DNA of 9,158 nt from Demequinaceae bacterium UBA4004. Its GTDB lineage: Bacteria; Actinomycetota; Actinomycetes; Actinomycetales; Demequinaceae. This document shows positions 1 through 6,331 of the stretch, one piece after another. Made by a program: the position numbers and the translations under genes. The stretch lies in contig DGBM01000169.1 in assembly GCA_002384765.1 (NCBI GenBank), positions 1 through 9,158 on the forward strand, given 5' to 3'. Below the pieces are notes generated by a model. The model did not search any database, had not been told where the DNA came from, and was given only the letters and a program-made list of their open reading frames with translations. Within the stretch, counting starts at the first letter, position 1. Each line of letters opens with the position of its first letter.

Positions 1-246
1 GGCCACCCCAGCTTTGTGATGTCGACGTCCTTTGCCAACCAGGTTCTTGCCCAGATAGAGCTCTGGACCCGCCCGGACGCCTACCCGCTGGGCGTGCACC
101 GGCTCCCCAAGGAGCTGGACGAGAAGGTGGCCAGATTGCACCTGGATGCGTTGGGAGTGCGCCTCACTGCACTCAGCCGGTCGCAATCCGATTACCTGGG
201 AGTGCCGGTCGCGGGGCCGTACAAGGCCGACCACTACCGGTACTAG
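1..246 (+). CDS. ahcY: S-adenosylhomocysteine hydrolase, C-terminal part (5' truncated by window)
   Basis: Only the last 81 codons are present; the frame is open from base 1 and ends at TAG 244-246. The enzyme reversibly hydrolyses S-adenosylhomocysteine to adenosine and homocysteine in the cytoplasm, removing the product inhibitor of methyltransferases in the activated methyl cycle. The fragment opens with the conserved [14 protein letters not shown] stretch, continues with QIELW and the [17 protein letters not shown] helix, and finishes with [10 protein letters not shown]. In this family the C-terminal Lys and Tyr reach into the NAD+ site of the neighbouring subunit, so the functional tail is intact. 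The usual Pro after that Lys is Ala here, a mild variation. The ATG at 19-21 is an internal methionine, not the start. The gene converges on the RDD gene with 13 bp between the stops. Confidence 0.96.
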   Translation, partial: GHPSFVMSTSFANQVLAQIELWTRPDAYPLGVHRLPKELDEKVARLHLDALGVRLTALSRSQSDYLGVPVAGPYKADHYRY

Positions 247-259
247 CGTCCGGTTCCGA

Positions 260-1087
260 CTAGTTTTCGACGTCGGGCACGCCGTGCGGTAGCCGGTGCA
301 CCGCCAACGCCTGTGCAGAGTCGGCATGAAGCCGTTGCACCTCGAGCGCGTACTCGCGATCCCGGCGCACCGCGAGCACCGCCGTCAAGAAGGTCTCCGG
401 ATGGGTGCCTTGCGGCGGCAGCGGGGACACGTGCGGCGCGATCCTGGCCGACAGGCTCTCGCCGAGTCGCCGCCGGGACGCCGGGTGCAGGGCGGCGGCA
501 CGGGTCAGGAACTGCCTGGCCTCAAGTGCGAGCCCATCGGGAAGCCGTCGGATGTCCACCACGCGCGCCCAATCACCCAACGAAAACGGCACCGTCAGGG
601 GCAGGTGCTGTGCACTCGACGCGCGTGTTTGCAGGGCGTACGTGCCGGCGAGCATGTCGCCCACTCGCTTGCCACGGGAGTTGGCCGCCGACGCGACCAA
701 GGCGATTGATCCTGCGGACAGCCACAGTTCGATCACGCCGACGAGCGCCCGAACCAGGGCCTGGCGCATGGCGATGGGCCCGCCGTCGTCTCGCACGATG
801 CGCAGGCCGAGCGCGTAGCGGCCGACGCTCCTCCCACGGGTCAGAGTTTCGAACACGACCGGAACGCCGACGAAGGTGCCGATCGCCGTGGTGAGGTAGA
901 TCGCGGAGATGGCGGCAAAATCGAGCGAGCCCGGCAGTGCCACGGTTACGAGCATCATGATGCCGAAATAGGCCGCGCCCAACACGAGCGCGTCGAGGAG
1001 GGCCGATGCCGCCCTCGAGCCGAGGGACGCCGCCGCAGTGTCGAGGGCGACGCCCTCGCCGATGATCGTCTCGTCTGAAGATGCCAC
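260..1087 (-). CDS. RDD family membrane protein with long cytoplasmic tail
   Basis: The product is 275 residues from a GTG start at 1087-1085, preceded by AGGG with a 7-nt spacer. Residues about 20-155 form the RDD domain. An Arg/Asp pair in LGSRAASALLDALVLG (R25, D32) opens the first helix. Membrane segments lie near 27-50, 57-80 and 111-134. The conserved RGRSVGRYALGLRIV (84-98) and RGKRVGDMLAGTYAL (138-152) segments complete the fold. RDD proteins are small integral membrane proteins; a few have been linked to ion transport, but most are uncharacterised. Residues 156-275 form a hydrophilic extension, rich in Arg, Ala and Leu, that I cannot assign to a known domain. The gene lies back to back with the SpoIIM gene (34 bp apart), a pairing that suggests the two work together and with the MoxR/DUF58 unit downstream. 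The family is clear; the function is unknown. Confidence 0.9.
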   Translation of the reverse strand: MASSDETIIGEGVALDTAAASLGSRAASALLDALVLGAAYFGIMMLVTVALPGSLDFAAISAIYLTTAIGTFVGVPVVFETLTRGRSVGRYALGLRIVRDDGGPIAMRQALVRALVGVIELWLSAGSIALVASAANSRGKRVGDMLAGTYALQTRASSAQHLPLTVPFSLGDWARVVDIRRLPDGLALEARQFLTRAAALHPASRRRLGESLSARIAPHVSPLPPQGTHPETFLTAVLAVRRDREYALEVQRLHADSAQALAVHRLPHGVPDVEN

Positions 1088-1121
1088 CTTTGCACCCTAA
1101 TGCCTGTGGCAAGGTAGGCAC
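1088..1121. promoter_or_regulatory. Very short divergent intergenic region between RDD and SpoIIM genes
   Basis: Only 34 bp separate the two divergent start codons. They carry the ribosome binding site for each gene: AAGG at 1111-1114, 7 nt before the SpoIIM ATG, and on the minus strand AGGG at 1098-1095, 7 nt before the RDD GTG. No -35/-10 pair fits inside, so at least one promoter must lie within the opposite gene's 5' coding sequence. That placement is inferred; the two ribosome binding sites are seen directly. Confidence 0.5.
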
Positions 1122-2117
1122 ATGGATCTCGACGCGTTCTCCGCGGTGCGCGAGCCGCGGTGGCGCAGACTCAAGAAACTCGGTTCGATGAGGCGTCTCA
1201 CGGGCGCTGAAGCGGACGAGTTCACGCGGCTCTACCAGCACACCGCGACGGACCTCGCCATCGTCCGGTCGAGTGCGCCCGACCCCGCGATCGTGTCGCG
1301 ACTGTCCGTGTTGCTTGCGGGCTCGCGCGCCTCGCTCGCGGGCGCGAGGGAACCGGTGTGGCGCGAGTTAGCCCGCTTCCTTGCGTTCAGGTTCCCCGCA
1401 GCCCTATATCGCCTGCGGTGGTGGACGGTGGCCACCATGGCGGGGTTCTTGGTGGTCGCTATCGCCGTGGGCTTCTACACGGCGGGCCACCCCGAGGTGC
1501 TGGCGCAGATGGGTTCGGAGGCGGATCGCCAGCAGTACGCTCAGACGGCCTTCGCGTCGTACTACTCCGAGAGCCCCTCGCTGTCATTCTTCAGCCGCGT
1601 CTGGACCAACAACGCCTGGGTGGCAGCGTTCACCATCGCGGGCTCCTTCACCGGCGTGGTGCCGCTGTATGTGCAATACCAGAACGCGGTGAGTGTGGGC
1701 GGCGCCGGCGCGATCATGCACGAATTCGGCTATCTCGACATCTTCTTCCAGCTCATCGCGCCTCACGGGCTTCTCGAACTCACTGCGGTGTGGGTCGCCG
1801 GGGGAGCCGCCTTCAAACTGTTCTGGACGATCCTCGCGCCCGGCCCGCGGTCGCGCTTGAGGGCGATGGCCGAGGAGGGCCGCGCGATGTTCGGCGTCGC
1901 GCTGGGCCTCGTGGTGATTCTGCTTGTCTCGGGCGTCATCGAGGGTTTCGTGACCGGCTCCGCGTTGCCGTGGGCCGTCAAGATCGCGATAGGAGTGACC
2001 GCTCTTGCCGGCTTCTGGGTGTACGTGCTTGTCGCGGGCCGACGGGCGTGGCGCGCGGGTTTCACGGGTGACGTGGGCGAGGACTCACGGGAGGCCATCG
2101 CCGCGACGAGCGGCTAG
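1122..2117 (+). CDS. SpoIIM (stage II sporulation protein M) family integral membrane protein
   Basis: The product is 331 residues from ATG 1122, with AAGG seven bases upstream. Residues 1-98 form a soluble, Arg-rich helical N-terminus. Membrane segments follow near 101-121, 163-185, 203-235, 254-276 and 284-306. The family signature PHGLLEL lies at 214-220, and GVIEGFVTG, typical of the next-to-last helix, at 271-279. In Bacillus, SpoIIM belongs to the SpoIID-SpoIIM-SpoIIP engulfment machinery, where it anchors peptidoglycan-remodelling enzymes. The actinobacterial relatives found beside RDD, MoxR and DUF58 genes occur in bacteria that do not sporulate this way, so a direct sporulation role should not be transferred. 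A membrane anchor or channel-like role in an envelope complex is more likely, but that is inference. The gene ends 7 bp from the converging DUF58 gene. Confidence 0.9.
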   Translation: MDLDAFSAVREPRWRRLKKLGSMRRLTGAEADEFTRLYQHTATDLAIVRSSAPDPAIVSRLSVLLAGSRASLAGAREPVWRELARFLAFRFPAALYRLRWWTVATMAGFLVVAIAVGFYTAGHPEVLAQMGSEADRQQYAQTAFASYYSESPSLSFFSRVWTNNAWVAAFTIAGSFTGVVPLYVQYQNAVSVGGAGAIMHEFGYLDIFFQLIAPHGLLELTAVWVAGGAAFKLFWTILAPGPRSRLRAMAEEGRAMFGVALGLVVILLVSGVIEGFVTGSALPWAVKIAIGVTALAGFWVYVLVAGRRAWRAGFTGDVGEDSREAIAATSG

Positions 2118-2124
2118 TGCGGGC

Positions 2125-3417
2125 TCAGAGCCGCCCCGCGGCCTTGAGTTCGAGATAGCGGTCAGCGAGCCGCGGCGCGATCTCTTCCGGTCCGCCGGAG
2201 ACCACGTCGATTCCGCTCTTGCGTAGGCGCTCCGAGATGCCTTTGCGTTCGAGGTCGAAACGGGTCGCAGCCGCCGCGCCATACACGTCGAGCGCGTCCT
2301 CACGGAGCGACATCATGGCGACCACGTCCGGGTCGTCCACCGACGCCACCACCATCTGATGCTTGCGGGCCACGGGAGCCAGTGCGCGCAGCATGCCTGA
2401 CTCGACCGCCGCCGGGTCGATGCTGGTGAGCACCACCACAAGAGCGCGCTGGCCGAGGGCTTCATCCACCACCGACGCCGCCGCGGACCAGTCCGCCTCG
2501 ATGAGCCGGGGCTCCAGGGGCGCTAACTGTGTGGCGAGAGCGGCCATCATCGCGGGTCCCGACAGTCCCCGCACGCGAGAGCGGACGGTGCGGTCGAAGG
2601 CGATGACCTCGACACGGTCGCCGGCCTTGGACGCGAGTGCGGCGAGCAGCAACGTCGCCTCGATCGATGTGTCCAGGCGGGGCTGGTCGCCCACCCGCGC
2701 GGCCGCGTGACGGGAGGTGTCAACCACGATGAGGACCCGTCGGTCGCGCTCTGGACGCCACGTCCGCACCACCACGTCAGACCGCCTGGCGCTCGCGCGC
2801 CAGTCAATGGAGCGGACGTCGTCGCCGATCACGTATTCACGCAGGGAGTCGAACTCGGAGCCGGCGCCTCGCACCCGTACCGCGCTGCGCCCGTCGAGTT
2901 CGCGCAGTCGCGCAAGCCGCGACGGCAGGTGACGCCGCGAAGCAAACTCGGGGAGCACTCGCAGGGTGGCTGGCACGGGAATCGACAGTTGGCGGCCCGC
3001 GAGGTGGAGCGGACCGTTGACGCGCACCACCACCGGACCCGCGTGGAGGTCGCCGCGGCGCGAGGGCACGAGCGGCGTGCGCATGCGCCGCATTTCGCCA
3101 GGCGGCAGGTCGAGTGCGTGGCGGTCCCCTGTGGCCTCGGCGGAGGGCTGCCACGCGTCCCGGACGAGGCCGCGCACGTGCCTGCCGGTGGGGTTCGCGA
3201 CATAGACCGTGCTCGTGGTGGCTTCGAGGCGACGCACGGACCCCTCAAGCGTCCGCCGAGCGCCGAGTCGGCGGGGCGACGGCGTCAGCGCCACGTCGAG
3301 CAGGACGGCCGCGAGCACCAGGATGAGCCACGCCCACACCGTTTCGGGGCGCGCAGTGACCACGGCGAGTGGCACGGCGCCCGCCATGAGCGCGACCGAC
3401 GGCCAGGACAGGAACAT
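2125..3417 (-). CDS. DUF58 domain protein (vWA-like), membrane-anchored partner of MoxR
   Basis: The product is 430 residues from ATG 3417-3415, three bases after the MoxR stop; no strong Shine-Dalgarno is seen, so translation is probably coupled to moxR. Two N-terminal hydrophobic segments (about 5-22 and 27-45) form a hairpin, followed by the basic SPRRLGARR. A beta-rich region then leads to the DUF58 signature at about 186-222, GSEFDSLREYVIGDDVRSIDW, in which the G-D-D-x-R-x-I-D-W core is complete. A von Willebrand A-like fold follows: VLIVVDTSRH (228-237) at the metal-site position, RLDTSIEATLLLAALA (247-262), and DRVEVIAFD (267-275). The metal site is incomplete: the first Asp and Ser are kept, but the third position is His. 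DUF58 proteins nearly always pair with MoxR ATPases and are thought to be their adaptors or clients. It is last in the five-gene unit. Confidence 0.93.
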   Translation of the reverse strand: MFLSWPSVALMAGAVPLAVVTARPETVWAWLILVLAAVLLDVALTPSPRRLGARRTLEGSVRRLEATTSTVYVANPTGRHVRGLVRDAWQPSAEATGDRHALDLPPGEMRRMRTPLVPSRRGDLHAGPVVVRVNGPLHLAGRQLSIPVPATLRVLPEFASRRHLPSRLARLRELDGRSAVRVRGAGSEFDSLREYVIGDDVRSIDWRASARRSDVVVRTWRPERDRRVLIVVDTSRHAAARVGDQPRLDTSIEATLLLAALASKAGDRVEVIAFDRTVRSRVRGLSGPAMMAALATQLAPLEPRLIEADWSAAASVVDEALGQRALVVVLTSIDPAAVESGMLRALAPVARKHQMVVASVDDPDVVAMMSLREDALDVYGAAAATRFDLERKGISERLRKSGIDVVSGGPEEIAPRLADRYLELKAAGRL

Positions 3418-3420
3418 CGG

Positions 3421-4509
3421 CTACCGGGGCACGGGAACGGACGCGAGCACGCCGTCCAGCACGCTGGTGGTGGTGACGCCCTCGAGTTCCGCCTCCGCTC
3501 GCAACTGAATCCGATGGCGCAATGTCGACACGGCCAGGGTCTTGACGTCGTCGGGGGTCACGAAGGTGCGGCCCGACAGCCAGGCCCATGCGCGCGCGGT
3601 GGCCACCAGAGCGGTCGCGCCACGCGGCGAGACCCCAAGCGAGGTTGACGGAGCGGACCGGGTCGCCCGGCATACGTCGGCGATGTAGCCGAGCACCGCG
3701 TCGTCCACGTGCACCTTCTCCACCTCCGCGCGGGCGGCGGCGAGGTCTTGGCCGCTCGCGACTGGGTGCACCCCGGCGGCGGCGAGGTCGCGCGGGTTGA
3801 ACCCATCGGCGTGGCGACGAAGCACCTGCACCTCAATGTCGCGAGGAGGAATCGGCAGGTCGATCTTGAGGAGGAACCGGTCGAGTTGAGCCTCGGGAAG
3901 GGGATAGGTGCCCTCGTATTCGACCGGGTTCTGGGTGGCGATCACCATGAAGGGGTCCGGCAGCGGCCGGGGCACCCCGTCGACCGTGGCCTGCCGCTCT
4001 TCCATCGCCTCAAGCAGCGCAGACTGCGACTTGGGAGGAGTGCGGTTGATCTCGTCACCCAGGAGCAGGTTGGTGAAGATGGGGCCCTCGCGGAAGTGGA
4101 ACTCCGCCGTGCGCGCGTCGTACACGAGCGATCCCGTGATGTCCCCGGGCATGAGGTCCGGTGTGAATTGGATGCGCTTGGTGTCCAGCGACAGCGATTG
4201 CGCCAGCGCCCGCACCAGGAGCGTCTTGGCAACGCCCGGCACGCCCTCGAGCAGGACGTGGCCGCGGCACAGCAGCGCGATGACGAGGCCCGTCACCGCG
4301 GCGTCCTGGCCCACGACGGCCCTGCCCACCTCCGTGCGGATGCTGGCCAGGGTGCCCACCAGCTCCGAGTAGTGCGGCACCTCGGGCTCGGACACCGCCG
4401 GGCCCGGAGCATCCGGCGGTGTGCCCTCCGGTTCAGGAACCGGAGGGCCGGGATGCGATGCAGGGGCTGCCTCGCCGTCGTGCCACGGGGTCTCGGGTGT
4501 ATCGCTCAC
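3421..4509 (-). CDS. MoxR-family AAA+ ATPase
   Basis: The product is 362 residues from a GTG start at 4509-4507 that overlaps the upstream stop as GTGA; GTGAGG lies about ten bases upstream as a ribosome binding site. After a Pro/Glu-rich leader (1-44) come Walker A GVPGVAKT (89-96), IQFTPDLMPGDITG (113-126), Walker B LLLGDEIN (148-155) followed by RTPPKSQSALLEAMEE, sensor 1 ATQNP (191-195), the arginine-finger region GTYPLPEAQLDRF (200-212), and the sensor 2 segment SPRG (294-297). All nucleotide-binding and hydrolysis motifs are intact. MoxR ATPases act as cytoplasmic, usually hexameric, chaperones that mature or remodel protein complexes, typically through a vWA-like partner. Here that partner is the adjacent DUF58 protein. 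The ATPase assignment is firm; the substrate is unknown. The specific name moxR is not used because the subfamily is not established. Confidence 0.96.
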   Translation of the reverse strand: MSDTPETPWHDGEAAPASHPGPPVPEPEGTPPDAPGPAVSEPEVPHYSELVGTLASIRTEVGRAVVGQDAAVTGLVIALLCRGHVLLEGVPGVAKTLLVRALAQSLSLDTKRIQFTPDLMPGDITGSLVYDARTAEFHFREGPIFTNLLLGDEINRTPPKSQSALLEAMEERQATVDGVPRPLPDPFMVIATQNPVEYEGTYPLPEAQLDRFLLKIDLPIPPRDIEVQVLRRHADGFNPRDLAAAGVHPVASGQDLAAARAEVEKVHVDDAVLGYIADVCRATRSAPSTSLGVSPRGATALVATARAWAWLSGRTFVTPDDVKTLAVSTLRHRIQLRAEAELEGVTTTSVLDGVLASVPVPR

Positions 4510-5705
4510 GTGGGATCAACCTCACTTTCCAGGGCGTCTAGGCGCCGTACCAACTCAAGCATGGAGGCCTCGTCGCGTGGCGGCGGACCAAAGAGCAGGG
4601 CGTCGACGGCGGTGGTCTCCTCCAGTGTGGACGCCGCCACCGCGGACGTGAGCGCGGCGCGGTCGGCGTGGGGGCCGAGGCCCAGTCGCTGGGCGAGCCT
4701 CCTGGCAGAGCCGGCGCGCAGCGCGGCGGCGGCATGCCCCAACGCACGCCCGCGCCGGTACAGCCGCGCCCGCCCCCTGGTGGCTTCGGAAGCCGGCACC
4801 ACCACGGGAAGCGGCTCAGTCATCAGGGGTCCCACACGTCGACCCCGCCACAGGCCGGCCATGAGGAAGACAAGAGCCGCCGCAAGCGCGGCCGCATTGA
4901 CCCATGCGGGCGCTCGGAGCACGACGCCTCCCTGGCTGTCGCTGCCCAAGGTCGAGAAGTCGTAGGGAGTGCCCATATACCAGGCAACCTTGTCAGTCGT
5001 GCCGAGCAGGTGCAGGGCGAACGCGGCATTTCCCGCGTGCGTGAGCCACGCGTTGGTCACCAGCGACGGAGCCGCGATGACGGACATCGGTTCCGCTGAC
5101 GTGCGCGTGACGCGCGCCAGAACGCTCGCGGAGGCGTCGTTCACGAAGCAGGCCGACACGGTCGCCGTTCTCCATTGCAGGGTGATTCGGGACCCTGGCG
5201 CCACGACTGTCCCAGCGTTCTGCGCCGCCGGCAGGTCGCACCGCGCTAAGACCGGGGACTCTCCTTCCGCACCGCCATAGGCGAGGCTGCCGTGGATGTA
5301 TTCAACGTCGGAGCCGTCGGGCGCGAGCCACACGATGGGTCCGGGCCACGCCAGGATCGAGTCGATCTGATCGCGGTCCAGGTAGGAGTAGCTTGCGATC
5401 ACCAGCGTGCCGTCCGCACCCAGCGCGCTGTGGGCACCTGACAAGGTCGCGGACTCTGTCACGTCGACGCCTTGCTGGCGCAGAATCTCCGCGACCGCTC
5501 GTGCGCCTTCGGGCTGGGCGTTGTTGATGCTCAGCGGCGCCGTGGAGGACGGCGCCCGGGTGAAGACCAGGATCGCGAGCACCACCAACGACACCGTGAC
5601 GAGGGCGATGACCCATCCAAATCGCCTCCACCCGGTGCGGACCGTCGCGCCTGCTGTCGAGCCGTCTCCCACCACAAAACCGGGAGGCAGCGCATGCAGC
5701 GTCAC
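4506..5705 (-). CDS. DUF4350 domain-containing bitopic membrane protein
   Basis: The product is 399 residues from GTG 5705-5703, chosen because it overlaps the upstream stop as GTGA and has AGGTGA a few bases upstream; a longer frame reaching 5804 would run into the DUF4129 gene. Basic residues (RTGWRRFGW) precede a first membrane helix near 31-48. An outer domain of about 215 residues follows, starting NNAQPEGARAVAEILRQQGVDV (61-82), the typical DUF4350 opening, and containing the paired cysteines C156 and C186 (the only two in the protein) plus GNAAFALHLLG (225-235). A second helix at about 264-285 is followed by GRR and a cytoplasmic Ala/Arg-rich helical tail to 399. DUF4350 has no established activity; its fold resembles GATase/ThuA-like domains in some relatives, but no catalytic residues can be argued here. 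It sits between DUF4129 and MoxR genes and is plausibly the exported domain of the complex. Confidence 0.87.
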   Translation of the reverse strand: MTLHALPPGFVVGDGSTAGATVRTGWRRFGWVIALVTVSLVVLAILVFTRAPSSTAPLSINNAQPEGARAVAEILRQQGVDVTESATLSGAHSALGADGTLVIASYSYLDRDQIDSILAWPGPIVWLAPDGSDVEYIHGSLAYGGAEGESPVLARCDLPAAQNAGTVVAPGSRITLQWRTATVSACFVNDASASVLARVTRTSAEPMSVIAAPSLVTNAWLTHAGNAAFALHLLGTTDKVAWYMGTPYDFSTLGSDSQGGVVLRAPAWVNAAALAAALVFLMAGLWRGRRVGPLMTEPLPVVVPASEATRGRARLYRRGRALGHAAAALRAGSARRLAQRLGLGPHADRAALTSAVAASTLEETTAVDALLFGPPPRDEASMLELVRRLDALESEVDPT

Positions 5706-6331
5706 GAGGTCACCTGCGGTATGGAGCGGGCCCTGCGCACCTCGGACTCCAGGGTCTCCATGCGGGACGAGTCTTGCGCGGTCGCCTCGCGGTGGCCGTA
5801 GCACAGCGCGTCGAACGTCGTCGCGGCGTGGCGAAGTTCGACGGCATGCGGGCGGACGGCGGCGGCGATGTCTCTGGCCGCCTCGCGAGCCGTGCGGCCG
5901 GCGCGATCGTCGATGATGAGGCGCTCTTCGCAGCCGCGAACGAGGGCGCGAAAGTGCTCAAGCGTCGCGGACGTGTGGTCGCCGACCCGGGCGGCCGCGT
6001 GCGCGGCGTCCCGGATGTGCTCCGCCGTCCGCGCGTCGTCTCCCAGAAGGACGGCGGCGCTGCGGCGCCGCCGCTGCCGCGCCGCAGGAATAGCCACCCG
6101 CGTGGCGATCACGATCAGTGCGACCACCACGAGCGCGCCGAGGAGGTAGCCCGCCGGGGGTATCGACGTTCCGGTGCCAGCATCGAACAACCTGGCCACG
6201 AGGTCCGAAAGCCAACGCCCGAGCCGGTCCGCAAGAGACTCCCCACGGTGATAGATCGACTTGGACAACTCGTCGTCGGCCCACCTTCGCGCCGTGTCAG
6301 GATCCGGCGTCACCGGGATAGAAAGGCGCAT
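5702..6331 (-). CDS. DUF4129 domain-containing membrane protein
   Basis: The product is 209 residues from ATG 6331-6329, which follows the upstream TAG with no gap. Residues 1-59 hold a conserved-looking ARRWADDELSKSIYH segment (14-28) and an amphipathic stretch. One membrane helix (about 60-83) is followed by RQRRRR (86-90 region), which by the positive-inside rule places the C-terminal half in the cytoplasm. Residues about 100-185 form the DUF4129 domain, with HFRALVRGCEERL (126-138), RAGRTAREAARDIAAA (143-158) and TTFDALCYGHREAT (171-184), the familiar phenylalanine/aspartate...tyrosine-glycine ending. DUF4129 often occurs fused to transglutaminase-like proteins; here it stands alone and no transglutaminase gene is present in the window. 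The biochemical function is unknown. The stop overlaps the DUF4350 start as GTGA, indicating coupling. Confidence 0.88.
   Translation of the reverse strand: MRLSIPVTPDPDTARRWADDELSKSIYHRGESLADRLGRWLSDLVARLFDAGTGTSIPPAGYLLGALVVVALIVIATRVAIPAARQRRRRSAAVLLGDDARTAEHIRDAAHAAARVGDHTSATLEHFRALVRGCEERLIIDDRAGRTAREAARDIAAAVRPHAVELRHAATTFDALCYGHREATAQDSSRMETLESEVRRARSIPQVTS

Noticed and set aside
236..276. Possible terminators between ahcY and RDD (ACCGG/CCGGT at 236-240/250-254 and CCGAC/GTCGG at 256-260/272-276, with TTTT at 264-267)
   Set aside because: Stems are only 5 bp with loops of 9 to 11 nt, the T-run is short, and the two hairpins do not form a clean stem-plus-T-run arrangement.
1122..2117. 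Inferring endospore formation from the SpoIIM-family gene
   Set aside because: The neighbourhood is actinobacterial, with MtrAB, and no other engulfment gene is present; SpoIIM-family proteins are widespread outside endospore formers.
5706..5804. A longer N-terminus for the DUF4350 gene, starting at 5804
   Set aside because: It would overlap 33 codons of DUF4129 and gives an unrelated Pro/Arg-rich sequence. The GTG at 5705 has AGGTGA upstream and a GTGA overlap like its neighbours.
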